Positions 7,437 to 18,778 of a stretch of DNA of 64,000 nt are shown in pieces. Numbering within the stretch: the stretch's first letter is position 1; every line of letters begins with the position of its first letter. Origin of the DNA: Thermoanaerobaculia bacterium (GTDB lineage Bacteria; Acidobacteriota; Thermoanaerobaculia; Multivoradales; JAHEKO01); assembly GCA_947259925.1 (NCBI GenBank), contig CAMYOG010000048.1, forward strand, positions 1 through 64,000, given 5' to 3'. Made by a program: the position numbers and the translations under genes. The notes beneath the pieces are model-generated. The model ran no database searches and was not told the DNA's origin. It saw nothing but the letters and a program-made list of their open reading frames with translations.

Positions 7437-8792
7437 GTGAGCCTGGAGTTGGCCTCACCCCGCGAGCAGCTGGATCGACTGGAGTCGTTCGGGACCCGTC
7501 TGGGACTCGACAACACACGCCGCCTGCTGGCGCGGCTCGGACAGCCGCAGAGCCGGGTGACCATCGTGCTGGTGGCGGGCACCAACGGCAAGGGCTCGAC
7601 CGCCGCGCTGCTCGCTGCGATGGCGAGCGCCGCCGGCTACCGCACCGGCCTCTATACCTCGCCGCACCTCGAGACCGTTCGCGAGCGGATCCGGGTCGAC
7701 GGGCGCGCCATAGCCGACGACGAGCTGGACCTCGTCCTGCACGAGGTGCTCGCTGCCGCCCGCGCGGACGGTGAGCCGGCGACGACCTACTTCGAAGCGC
7801 TCACCTGTGCGGCGCTGACGCACTTCGACCGCACAGGGGTGGACCTGGCGGTGCTCGAAGTGGGCCTGGGCGGGCGGCTGGACGCCACCAACGCGACCGA
7901 GCCGGTACTCTCGGTGATCACCGAGATCGCGCTCGATCATCGGGAGCACCTGGGCGAGACGATCGAAGAGGTCGCCGCGGAGAAGGCGGGTATCTTGCGC
8001 CCGGGTGCACCGGCGGTCGCCTGGGTCAGTGATCCGGCCGCGCGGCGGGCCTTGGCCGAGCACGCCGCTGAGCTCGCTGCGACGCTGCGCTTCGCGAACG
8101 ACGAGTGCGCGTTCGAGAGCGAGCCGGGAGAGAACGACCTGGATCTGGTGACCGGGGTGTGCCGCTACCGGCTGCGCGCTCCGCTCTCGGGCGCCCATCA
8201 GCTTGCCAACCTTGGACTAGCCGTGTTCGCCGCCGAGGAGCTAGCGGGCGCGGGCTGGGATCGGATCGGGCTCGAGGCGATTTGGGCCGGGATCTCGCGG
8301 AGCCACTGGCCCGGACGGCTCGAATGGGTGGCTCTTCCGGGCGGCGGCAGCGTGCTCCTCGACGGCGCCCACAATCCCCATGCGGCGACTGCGCTCGCTT
8401 CGTACCTGGAAGCGCTTCCAGCCGGCTACACGCTGGTCTTCGGCGCCATCGAGGGCAAGGAGGTCGCCGAGATGTTGCCGCCGCTGGCGGCGCGCGCCGA
8501 CCGTGTCGTGCTCACGACGCCCGCCTTCTCGCGGGCGGTCGATCCGGCCGCCTTGCCGGCCTACTTGCCCGGGCGTGCGCCCGTGGTGGTGCCGCGTGCG
8601 GCGGACGCCCTCGAGCTGGCCCTCCGCGGTCCGGAACCGGTCGTCGTGAGCGGCTCGCTCTACCTGGTTGGCGAGCTGCGCAGCGAGCTCACCCGGCGCT
8701 TCGGCGTGCCGACTCCGGCCGCCGACATTGCCACCTACAGCGAGTCCCAGGCTAGTCGCAGTTCTCCGCCTTCCAGTTCCGGAGCCAATTGA
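7437..8792 (+). CDS. folC: Bifunctional folylpolyglutamate synthase/dihydrofolate synthase
   Basis: 451 aa, GTG start directly after the accD stop. FolC ligates glutamate to dihydropteroate and to reduced folates using ATP. Visible: the P-loop VAGTNGKGSTAALL, the YTSPHLETVRERIRVDG segment, EVGLGGRLDATNA, and the C-terminal DGAHNPHAATAL of the Mur-ligase-type domain. The last 41 bases overlap the 3' end of the convergent secreted HExxH gene, so the last 13 residues (Ser/Pro-rich) are probably non-conserved. It supplies polyglutamylated folate, the cofactor of the nearby glyA product. Confidence 0.94.
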   Translation: MSLELASPREQLDRLESFGTRLGLDNTRRLLARLGQPQSRVTIVLVAGTNGKGSTAALLAAMASAAGYRTGLYTSPHLETVRERIRVDGRAIADDELDLVLHEVLAAARADGEPATTYFEALTCAALTHFDRTGVDLAVLEVGLGGRLDATNATEPVLSVITEIALDHREHLGETIEEVAAEKAGILRPGAPAVAWVSDPAARRALAEHAAELAATLRFANDECAFESEPGENDLDLVTGVCRYRLRAPLSGAHQLANLGLAVFAAEELAGAGWDRIGLEAIWAGISRSHWPGRLEWVALPGGGSVLLDGAHNPHAATALASYLEALPAGYTLVFGAIEGKEVAEMLPPLAARADRVVLTTPAFSRAVDPAALPAYLPGRAPVVVPRAADALELALRGPEPVVVSGSLYLVGELRSELTRRFGVPTPAADIATYSESQASRSSPPSSSGAN

Positions 8793-9764
8793 TGGTCTCT
8801 CGGTAGGCGCGCACCTCCTCTCTGGCGGCCTCCGAGATGGTCGCCATCAGCATTCCGAAGCTGGGGGGTGCGTCACTGGAGAGATTGGCCAGTGCCTCTT
8901 GTCTCCTCTCCCGCATGTCGAAGCATCGTTGTGAGTGGAGGACTTCGTGAAACCAGGTCTCTTCGTCGGCGAGGTCCGGGAAGCAGAGGTCGAGGGCAGA
9001 GGGGCCCGGGTGGATCTGACAGGTCTTGTCGTCCGTGTAGGCCTCGGCGCCGGCGGTCGGGTCTTCGTCTCCCGTCTCCTCGCCCCGCCGCTGGTTGACC
9101 ACCTGCGCGACCGCAGTCGCGTAGGCGCTTCCCGCGTCGACATAGCCGATCAGGAGCTCGTAGGCGTAGCCGTCCCACGCGACGTCATCCGGAAAGTCCT
9201 GCGGTTCCTGCCAGTAGGCCTGGTTTCCGTACAGGTTGACCCAGTGTTGATTGTCCGCGATGCGCTCCTTGATGAACTCGTCGAGCTTCTGCGGGCATTC
9301 GCACTCGTCTCGATTCGCGGTCTCTACCTCGGCGAAGGAGTAGTGAATCCGCCGAGCGTGGGACCAGTTGTCCTTCTGCGTACTGATCGCGACCTCGAAC
9401 TCCGTGGGCGAGTCGACGAAGAGCGCCATGTAGAAAGTCTGCTCGTAGCCCCCGTCCGTGAAGGTCATAGGCTCGGCTTCGAATCGGTTTCTGGCGAAGG
9501 CGATCGGCGCGTGGCGGTAGACGAGCGGCCCCCCACTCGGCGGGAACATGGTGATCGTCTTCTCCTCGCAGCTGGAGCGGATCGGTCCTCCCCCGGTCTC
9601 GCTGTTGGTCTTCATCTCGCCTAGTGCCGTCGAGACCCTTCCCGGCGCGTCGAACTCCCAGATCCCTGAGCGCACGATCGGTGCGCAGTCGTCGACCGCT
9701 GCGAGGTCCGCGGCCGAGCCGACCAGCAGTATCAGCGCGAAACCCGATCCGGCAACAGCTCGTA

Positions 9765-9768
<4 letters not shown>
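8752..9768 (-). CDS. Secreted protein of unknown function with HExxH zinc-protease-like motif
   Basis: 338 aa from a GTG that overlaps the glyA stop by four bases (GTGA), so translation is probably coupled to glyA; longer in-frame upstream sequence is only antisense-like shadow of glyA. An N-terminal hydrophobic signal (about 1-24, ending LAAVDDC) predicts export. Near the C-terminus [14 protein letters not shown] has His274-Glu275-x-x-His278, the zinc-binding and catalytic motif of many metallopeptidases. Several Cys ([28 protein letters not shown]) suggest disulfides outside the cytoplasm. I recognise no family. The 3' end overlaps folC by 41 bases on the opposite strand. Confidence 0.75.
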
Positions 9769-11045
<1,277 letters not shown>

Positions 11046-11047
11046 CG

Positions 11048-11515
11048 CTATTCGGAGTCCGCCTTCTTGGTGGTGGTCTTCTTCTTCGCGGTCTTCTTCG
11101 CCGCGGTCTTCTTCTTGGCGGCGGTCTTCTTCGTAGCCGTCTTCTTGGCCGCGGTTTTCTTCTTGGCCGCGGTTTTCTTCTTGGCCGCGGTTTTCTTCTT
11201 GGCGGCGGTTTTCTTCGTAGCCGTCTTCTTGGCGGCGGTTTTCTTTTTGGCGGCGGCCTTCTTGGTGGTGGTCTTCTTGGCCGCGGTCTTCTTGGCGGTG
11301 GTCTTCTTGGCGGCCGGCTCTGCCGCCGGCTCGTCGGCGATGGGCTCCGGGGCCGGCGCCTCCTGTGGAGCCGGCTCTGCCGGTGCTGCGGCACGTTTCT
11401 TCGAAGCCGTAGGCCGCTTCGTGGCGACCCCCTTCATAATCTCGCGGCGGCGCGCCCGCAGGCGCTCCTTGCGCCGCTTGCGCCGTTGCCGCAACTTCCG
11501 GTCCTTCTCGCGCAT
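11048..11515 (-). CDS. Histone-H1-like lysine-repeat protein
   Basis: 155 aa. N-terminal 40 residues are very basic ([20 protein letters not shown]), followed by an Ala/Pro/Glu linker (about 42-66) and then about 85 residues made almost only of Lys, Ala and Thr in pentad-like units ([15 protein letters not shown]). This resembles eukaryotic histone H1 tails and bacterial H1-like proteins (Hc1/Hc2, AlgP). Such proteins bind DNA through charge and can compact the nucleoid. GAGGAGA stands just before the ATG. It is the first gene of the unit with glyA. It could instead bind RNA or ribosomes, because the N-terminal part is rRNA-protein-like. Confidence 0.8.
   Translation of the reverse strand: MREKDRKLRQRRKRRKERLRARRREIMKGVATKRPTASKKRAAAPAEPAPQEAPAPEPIADEPAAEPAAKKTTAKKTAAKKTTTKKAAAKKKTAAKKTATKKTAAKKKTAAKKKTAAKKKTAAKKTATKKTAAKKKTAAKKTAKKKTTTKKADSE
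11066..11310 (-). repeat. Degenerate 15-18-base coding repeats of the H1-like tail
   Basis: Repeats of GCCGCGGTTTTCTTCTTG (plus strand) and close variants, with three near-identical 18-base copies around 11157-11210, encode the [10 protein letters not shown] units. The repeats keep the reading frame. Antisense of the array gives a long valine/phenylalanine/alanine open frame, which is a shadow. Confidence 0.85.
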
Positions 11516-11657
11516 CTATTCTCCTCAGGCTCGAAACCAGTCGACCTGAACTCCAAGAATGAACAGAACAACTACCGGTGGTAGGTACCGTCTCGACTGG
11601 ACTGTTGGAGGATGCCCGACCGGCGTCAGCGTGTCAAGACGACGCCGGGCGGCGCTC

Positions 11658-13229
<1,572 letters not shown>

Positions 13230-13265
13230 CGGTATCACTCCCTATCATATGAAAAGATTTTCGCG

Positions 13266-14576
13266 GTGAGCTTCGCAGCGCTCGAGACCCTGCCGATCGC
13301 CCGCAGCCTGGCGCAGATCGCCGACCACGGCGACGACCTGGCGGAGGTCTATCTGGAGCGCGTGGAGGAGGTGGGGAGTGCCGATGATCGGTGGGCTCCG
13401 GGGCTCACCGTACGGCGCGAGCAGGGCTTCTCGGTGCGGCTGGTCCGCGACGGCAAGACCTGGCTCGCCGCGCGCGACGGCTTCGATGGCGACAGCTTCG
13501 GCGCGGCCCTGCGGCAGGTCGCCCGGGCACTGCCCACGGCGCGCTACGCGGTCCCTCGACTCGAGATCGCCCCCGACAACCAGCCGATCAGCGCTCCCGA
13601 AGTGCTCGAGTTCGATTCGCTCCTGCGTCGCGCCGTCAGCCAGCACCACGTCGCCTTCCCGATGCGCGTCGAGACCCGACGCCATCGGCGCGAGGTCCAG
13701 GTCGTCGGCACCAAGCTGGTTCCCGATCGCGAGGAGGAGCTCTACTACAGTTGTCGGGTCGGGTTGCCCTGGGGGAGATACGGCTCCGTGTTGACCGAGC
13801 TCAGCGCTACGACCGCCGGCCACCTGGCGACCGGTCTGGTGGCGGCCTTCCGGGGCAGCAAGGCCCCGCTCGTTGAACCGGGTGTTCATCCGGTCGTGCT
13901 CGGGCCCGCGGCCGCAGCGGTCTTCCTTCACGAAGCGGTCGCGCACGCGCTGGAGACCGATACCCTGGCGCTGGAGGGGCCGCCCGAGGCGGCGATCGGC
14001 GTACAGCTGGGAAGCGAGGAGCTGAACGTACTCGACGATCCCGCGGGCGCGCCGTCCGGGGTGAAGCGAGCTACCGACGACGAGGGGACGCCGGTCATCC
14101 GCAGGTGGCTGCTGCTCAGCGGCAAGGTCCGTCAGCCGATCGCTGACCTGGCCGCCGCGGCCTCTTCCGACCGCTTGATCCCCGGAGCCGGCCGCCGCGC
14201 CAACCGTTACCTGCCGCCGGTATCGCGCTCCAGTCACCTCGAGCTCGTGGCCGGGCCCCATGAGATTCAGGACCTGCTGACCCGCGCCGACGGCGGACTC
14301 TACCTACCCGAAGCGACCCGGGGCTCGCTCGATCCCCACACCGGGGAATTCCGAATGCGCTTCCCGTACGGCCGGCGCATCCACCGCGAGAAGGTCGGCG
14401 AGCTGGTCGGACCGCTGGTGCTGAACGGCCGCGTGGCCGCGCTGCTCGAGGCGGTGTGCGGCGTCGGCTCCGAGCCCGAGATCGGCGGCGGTTGGTGCGC
14501 GAAGGGAGGACAGCGGCTACCAGTCTGGGCGACCACTCCAGCATTGGCGCTGGCCGGAGTCGAGGTGGAGTGGTGA
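13266..14576 (+). CDS. TldD/PmbA family protein, TldD-like metallopeptidase subunit
   Basis: 436 aa assuming the GTG at 13266; the ribosome site is weak and the in-frame upstream sequence is the shadow of pccB. The zinc motif HEAVAHALETD (HExxxH, His222) matches the TldD active site, and the C-terminus has GGWCAKGGQRLPV, like the conserved Cys-Gly-x-x-Gly-Gln segment of TldD. The family forms TldD-TldE heterodimers that degrade unfolded peptides and process microcins or pyrroloquinoline-like precursors. The next gene overlaps by four bases and lacks the HExxxH, as expected for TldE. Substrate unknown. Confidence 0.85.
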   Translation: MSFAALETLPIARSLAQIADHGDDLAEVYLERVEEVGSADDRWAPGLTVRREQGFSVRLVRDGKTWLAARDGFDGDSFGAALRQVARALPTARYAVPRLEIAPDNQPISAPEVLEFDSLLRRAVSQHHVAFPMRVETRRHRREVQVVGTKLVPDREEELYYSCRVGLPWGRYGSVLTELSATTAGHLATGLVAAFRGSKAPLVEPGVHPVVLGPAAAAVFLHEAVAHALETDTLALEGPPEAAIGVQLGSEELNVLDDPAGAPSGVKRATDDEGTPVIRRWLLLSGKVRQPIADLAAAASSDRLIPGAGRRANRYLPPVSRSSHLELVAGPHEIQDLLTRADGGLYLPEATRGSLDPHTGEFRMRFPYGRRIHREKVGELVGPLVLNGRVAALLEAVCGVGSEPEIGGGWCAKGGQRLPVWATTPALALAGVEVEW

Positions 14577-15907
14577 TCGAGCTCGAGCAACGCTTCGCTC
14601 ATCTGGTGACAGCTCTCGGTCAACGGAAGCTGGAAGAGGTCGAGCTCTACGCCAAGGAGGGACGCTCTCATCGGGTCGAGATCGGACCGTCGAGTCGGCC
14701 CGGTGGGCTGGTCGAAGTGCGGAGCGAGGAGGCCGGCTGGGCGGTGCGCGCGAGTGGCCGTCGGGGGTCGCTCTTCGCCACCGGTACCGGCCTGCCGGAT
14801 CCGAGTGGTCCCTGGCCGGAGAGCCGCGGCGAGCCGACGCAGCTACCAGTGGCACGCGGGGCGGCCACCGAGGCCGATACCTCCGATCGGGAGGCGCCGC
14901 TGATGGTCGAGAGCGAGGCGATCGATCGTCTAGGGAGGTTCGAGCCGGCGCTACGGAAGGAGCTGGCAGACGCTCGACTGATCCGGGCGGTGCTGGACGA
15001 CGGCAAGAGCCGTGCACGCCTGCTCTCCAGTCGCGGCATGGACTGCACCCAGCGGAGTCGGGCCGCCGCGCTCTACCTGGAAGCGGTTGCCGGCGACGCC
15101 CGGCGTGCGGTGCAGCTGGCGGCGCCTACGGCGATCGACTTCAACATCGAGGGACAGGCGCGCCAGTTCGCGACCTTCCTGACCATCGCCCGGGAGGGGG
15201 CGCGTGGTGTCTCCGAGCCGGGCGAGATGGTCTTCGCCCCCACGGCGGTCGCACGTCTTCTGCAGGGACTGCTGCCGCTTCTGGTCGGTGGCGACGGCTG
15301 GCGCATCGCCAGACATCTGCGTGGCCGCAAGGGGCACATCGCGAGCCACCGCCTGACGGTGGTCGACGATGGCGCGCTCGCCGGCGGTGTCTTCCGGACG
15401 GCGACCGATGGCGAGGGCGTGCCGACACGCGAGGTCGTCCTGATCGAGCAGGGCGAGTATCGCCAGCCGCTGCTCTCCTGGCGAGAGGCCTCGCCCGCGC
15501 ATGGCGAGAGCTCGGGCTGCATGTTGCGTCCCAGCTGGCGTGAGCCGCCGCAGCCGGGGCCGACTCATCTGTACGTCCGACCGGACGTCGATGTCTCGCC
15601 GGCCGCCCTGATCAGCTCCGTCGCCACGGGCTACTATTGGCTGGACGCGCTCGACGGCGGCCGGTTCGATCCCGCCGGCGATCGTTTCGAGCTACCGGTG
15701 TGCGGTTTCCGACTCCGCCGAGGCGAGGCGAGCGAACCGGTGGCGGCGGCCCGAATCGCCGGCTCGATCGGCAAGCTCCTGCGCGGTGTGACCGGAGTGG
15801 CGCGGGATCTCTCGTTCTTCCCGCGTGGCTACATGCTGGGCGCGCCGACCCTGTTGATCGAGGGGCTCGAGCTGACCGGCGACGCTGATCAGACGCCGCC
15901 CGACTGA
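14573..15907 (+). CDS. TldD/PmbA family protein, TldE-like partner
   Basis: 444 aa from a GTG overlapping the previous stop (GTGA). The C-terminal half shows the family layout (VVDDGALAGGVFRTATDGEGVPTREVVLIEQGEY, the PTHLYVRPD segment and the SPAALISSVATGYYWLDAL stretch), but no HExxxH motif is present, consistent with the non-catalytic TldE/PmbA subunit. The four-base overlap implies equimolar production with the upstream TldD-like protein. The 3' end overlaps the convergent TPR gene by 19 bases. N-terminal similarity is weak. Confidence 0.78.
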   Translation: MIELEQRFAHLVTALGQRKLEEVELYAKEGRSHRVEIGPSSRPGGLVEVRSEEAGWAVRASGRRGSLFATGTGLPDPSGPWPESRGEPTQLPVARGAATEADTSDREAPLMVESEAIDRLGRFEPALRKELADARLIRAVLDDGKSRARLLSSRGMDCTQRSRAAALYLEAVAGDARRAVQLAAPTAIDFNIEGQARQFATFLTIAREGARGVSEPGEMVFAPTAVARLLQGLLPLLVGGDGWRIARHLRGRKGHIASHRLTVVDDGALAGGVFRTATDGEGVPTREVVLIEQGEYRQPLLSWREASPAHGESSGCMLRPSWREPPQPGPTHLYVRPDVDVSPAALISSVATGYYWLDALDGGRFDPAGDRFELPVCGFRLRRGEASEPVAAARIAGSIGKLLRGVTGVARDLSFFPRGYMLGAPTLLIEGLELTGDADQTPPD

Positions 15908-16587
15908 TCTTCCGCCTGCTCTTCTCCCGCCTTCGTCTTGCCGCGCTTGGATCCCTTGCGCTTGCGCTTCTCGCCCTCTTCGCGCTTCTCCTTGCTCTCG
16001 GGCACCAGCAGGCGAGTGATCCTCTCGGGTTGCTCGTACTGCCGCGGTGCGGTCTCCAGGCTGGCGACCCGCTCCTCGTACGCCAGGGTCAGGGCGCGCG
16101 TGATCAGCCTGGAGTCGATCAGCTGTGGGTTGACCGACAGCTCGGCCAACTCGGGCTCGATCAGGAAGGCCTGCTTGTAGTGGCGGACGGCGCGGTTCGT
16201 CTTGCGTCGTTCTTCGAGCAGGACTCCGAGCTGATAGTGACTCCAGGCGTCGCCGGCGTCGAGCTCGACCGCTCGCCGCAGTTCGTCGAGCGCCGCTCTC
16301 GGCCGCCCCATCTGACGCAGCAGCAGACCGAGGTTGTAGTGGATGGTCGGGCTCTCCGGAGCGATCTCGAGCGCGCGGCGGTAGGCGTCTTCGGCCTCCT
16401 CTTTTCTGCCGGCCAGAGTGAGCAGATTGCCCAGGTCGTTGAGGGCGCGTGCGTCGTTCGGGCGCGAGTTGATCATGCGCTTCTGTGCCTTGATCGCTGC
16501 GCCCAGGTTGTGTGGCACGTCGATCGCCGCGGCGAGGCTGGCGGTCACGAGCATCGCGATCAGGAATCCGGTGATGATGCGGCGCAC
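15889..16587 (-). CDS. Exported TPR protein with basic tail
   Basis: 232 aa from GTG 16587, preceded by AGGAG at 6 bases; this choice removes an unconvincing 17-residue extension. N-terminal signal peptide (RRIITGFLIAMLVTASLAAA, cleavage near residue 22). Three tetratricopeptide repeats follow at about 35-140 (DARALNDLGNLLTLAGRKEEAEDAYRRA is typical when read in 34-residue steps). The last 45 residues are Lys/Glu-rich with KRKRKGSKRGK. TPRs mediate protein contacts, here presumably in the periplasm. It lies downstream of the MXAN_5187-like gene by 31 bases. Role unknown. Confidence 0.8.
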   Translation of the reverse strand: MRRIITGFLIAMLVTASLAAAIDVPHNLGAAIKAQKRMINSRPNDARALNDLGNLLTLAGRKEEAEDAYRRALEIAPESPTIHYNLGLLLRQMGRPRAALDELRRAVELDAGDAWSHYQLGVLLEERRKTNRAVRHYKQAFLIEPELAELSVNPQLIDSRLITRALTLAYEERVASLETAPRQYEQPERITRLLVPESKEKREEGEKRKRKGSKRGKTKAGEEQAEDQSGGV

Positions 16588-16618
16588 GCTGATCTCCTCT
16601 GATAGTGCGGATCGATGG

Positions 16619-17134
16619 TCAACCGGCCGACCCCTCACCCGGCTTGGCCTTGAGCTTCAGCTTCCCGTCCTTCGACGTGACCCGAAAGACGACGTCGTCG
16701 CAGCCGGTCTTGTCGCGGATCGCCTCGGCCTGGGAGAGCAGGAAGCCGCGGAAGCTCTCCAGGTCGGTCTTCTTGCCGCGCTTGCTCTTGCCGTAGAGCT
16801 CGGAGTAGAGCGCCTCGACCGCGCTCGGGTCGGGCTCCTTGTCGATCACGACGCCGTCGTAGGGGTCCTCGACCGGCCGTCGGCGGCCCGCTAGGGCCGC
16901 TGCTTGCGGCCGGAGCCCCATCTCGGCGTCGCGCAGTCGGCGATTGAAGAGCTCGTTCAACGAGTTGAGCTTGGCCTCGAGCGAATTGACCCGGAACCGG
17001 ATCCCGGCGGACTTGTGATGCACGGAGCGAAGCTTGCGCATCTCGGCGAACGCCTTGTAGCGCAGGGACTCCGGGGGGGTCGGCAGCGCGCCGTTGAAGA
17101 ATCGGTCGAAGTCGATCTTGAGCCGCTGAACCAT
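16619..17134 (-). CDS. Conserved hypothetical protein, MXAN_5187 C-terminal-like
   Basis: 171 aa, cytoplasmic. Helical N-terminus (MVQRLKIDFDRFFNGAL...PPESLRYKAFAEMRKLR) and a C-terminal segment with DKTGCDDVVFRVTSKDGKLKLKAKP. The pattern recalls the family named after the C-terminus of Myxococcus xanthus MXAN_5187; that match is from memory and unverified. In-frame sequence before the ATG also looks coding-like (about 20 residues, Glu/Leu-rich) but has no ATG, GTG or TTG; a CTG start is possible. It is co-oriented with the TPR gene downstream. Confidence 0.6.
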   Translation of the reverse strand: MVQRLKIDFDRFFNGALPTPPESLRYKAFAEMRKLRSVHHKSAGIRFRVNSLEAKLNSLNELFNRRLRDAEMGLRPQAAALAGRRRPVEDPYDGVVIDKEPDPSAVEALYSELYGKSKRGKKTDLESFRGFLLSQAEAIRDKTGCDDVVFRVTSKDGKLKLKAKPGEGSAG

Positions 17135-17361
17135 CTCTTCCAGCCGCTCGAGCGCGTCCTGCGCTTCTATCTGATCCAGGCTCGGTTCCTCGCTTCTGCC
17201 AGTTCCGGAATCTGTGGGCGGGGCAGGCTAGAATTCGTCTGCGGCATGAATCCAACCAGAGCCTACGCTGCCCGCTGCCGATCGCCCCGGGTCGAATGCC
17301 CTCTTCAATTATACGGAAGCGGTCCGCTCCCCGTCCAAGGTTCCCGGGCCGTCGCTCGCTG

Positions 17362-18663
17362 ATGGCACTCGTACTGGTCGTCGAGGACCGCGACACGCTC
17401 CGTCGAATGTTGACGCATTCGCTCGAACAGGAGGACTACGAGGTCGTTGCGGTCCCGGATGGAGAAGAGGCGATCGAGCGCCTGCGCGACCAGGCATTCG
17501 ACCTGGTATTGACCGACCTGAAGCTGCCGCAGGCCTCGGGAATCGACGTCCTCGAAGCGAGCCGGGCCCACCAGGCCGCCACTCCGGTGGTGGTCATGAC
17601 CGGCTACGGGACGGTCGAGTCGGCGGTCAAGGCGATGAAGCTCGGCGCGATCGATTTCCTCGAGAAACCGGTCGAGATCGACGATCTGCTCGCCCTGGTC
17701 GAATCGCTGTTGGGGGGCACCGCCGAGTCGTTCTCGCTCAGCCCGGAAGGAGGGCCGACGATCGTCGGGCGGCACCCCAGGACCCGGGCCGCCCTCCGCC
17801 TCGCCGAGAAGGTCGCTCCGACCGAGAGCACTGTTCTCCTGACCGGCGAGAGCGGCACCGGCAAGGAGCTGTTCGCGCGCGCGATCCACGCGCTCTCGCC
17901 TCGCCGGTCCGGTCCGTTCGTCGCGGTCAACTGCGCGGCCATTCCCGAGGCGCTGCTGGAGAACGAGCTCTTCGGGCACGAGAAAGGGGCGTTCACCGGT
18001 GCCCACCAGCGGCAGAGCGGTAGGTTCGAGCAGGCGAGGACAGGGAGCCTGCTGCTCGACGAGGTCGGCGAGCTGAGCCTGGCGGTGCAGAGCAAGGTGC
18101 TGCGGGTCCTCGACGAGCGGACCTTCGAGCGGGTCGGCGGCGGTCAGACGCTCAAAGCGGACGTACGGCTGATCGCCGCCACCAACCGGAGCCTCGAGAA
18201 GATGGTCGATGCGGGCGAATTCAGATCCGATCTGTTCTTCCGGCTCGAGGTCTTCCCGATCGAGCTACCGCCGCTGCGCGAGCGCGGCTCGGACATCCCA
18301 CTACTGGCGCGTCACCTGCTGGAGAGCATCGCCGAGCGTCACCGGGGGGGGCCGCTGCGGCTCACCGACGACGCCGAGGAGCTCCTCAGCTCCCAGCCGT
18401 GGCCGGGCAATGTGAGGCAGCTGGGTAACCTGCTCGAGCGGGCATTCATCCTCGCCGACGGGCCGGTACTCGATGCCGCCGAGCTGCGCTCGCTCCTTTC
18501 GCAGACCGATCGGCGAGACGAAGTCGAGCGGCTGCGTCAGGCTCTGCGCGAGGCGGACGGCGACAAGAAGGAGGCGGCACGGCTGCTCGAGATGAGCTAC
18601 AGCACGCTCCTCCGGCGGGTGAAGGAGCACGACCTCGAGGGCTATCCGAAGTACCGCCAATAG
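17362..18663 (+). CDS. Sigma-54-dependent response regulator, NtrC/PilR type
   Basis: 433 aa from ATG 17362 (MALVLVVEDRD); an in-frame ATG at 17296 would add 22 basic residues. Receiver domain 1-115 with phospho-acceptor Asp52 (VLTDLKLP) and Lys in LEKPVE; AAA+ domain about 135-370 with Walker A GESGTGKE (162-169), the sigma-54-contacting GAFTGA loop (209-214) and LLLDEVGELS Walker B; Fis-type HTH at the C-terminus (KKEAARLLEMSYSTLLRRVK). It activates sigma-54 promoters when phosphorylated. Neighbours are a PAS-type kinase, pilD and two pilin genes, and a sigma-54 promoter precedes one pilin, so a PilR-like job is likely. Confidence 0.9.
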   Translation: MALVLVVEDRDTLRRMLTHSLEQEDYEVVAVPDGEEAIERLRDQAFDLVLTDLKLPQASGIDVLEASRAHQAATPVVVMTGYGTVESAVKAMKLGAIDFLEKPVEIDDLLALVESLLGGTAESFSLSPEGGPTIVGRHPRTRAALRLAEKVAPTESTVLLTGESGTGKELFARAIHALSPRRSGPFVAVNCAAIPEALLENELFGHEKGAFTGAHQRQSGRFEQARTGSLLLDEVGELSLAVQSKVLRVLDERTFERVGGGQTLKADVRLIAATNRSLEKMVDAGEFRSDLFFRLEVFPIELPPLRERGSDIPLLARHLLESIAERHRGGPLRLTDDAEELLSSQPWPGNVRQLGNLLERAFILADGPVLDAAELRSLLSQTDRRDEVERLRQALREADGDKKEAARLLEMSYSTLLRRVKEHDLEGYPKYRQ

Positions 18664-18778
18664 GCTGGGACCGGCATGAGGAGCGATCTTCCATAGCGCC
18701 TGGCTGTTGGCTGCTCACGGCCGACGGCGCCACCGGCGACGCTCGCCGTCCCTACCCGTCCCCGTTCCTCTGCTCTCC

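Noticed and set aside
11066..11310. Possible CRISPR-like or satellite repeats
   Set aside because: Units are contiguous, in frame and encode Lys/Ala/Thr pentads; no unique spacers.
11609..11637. TTGACA with CATCCT 17 bases later on the minus strand, before the H1-like gene
   Set aside because: The -35 is perfect but the -10 matches only three of six bases; in GC-rich DNA such hits arise by chance. Not listed as promoter.
18664..18778. Terminator between the NtrC-like gene and the histidine kinase
   Set aside because: A CGGCGA-CGC-TCGCCG hairpin exists but has no U-tract on either strand and is short; not convincing.
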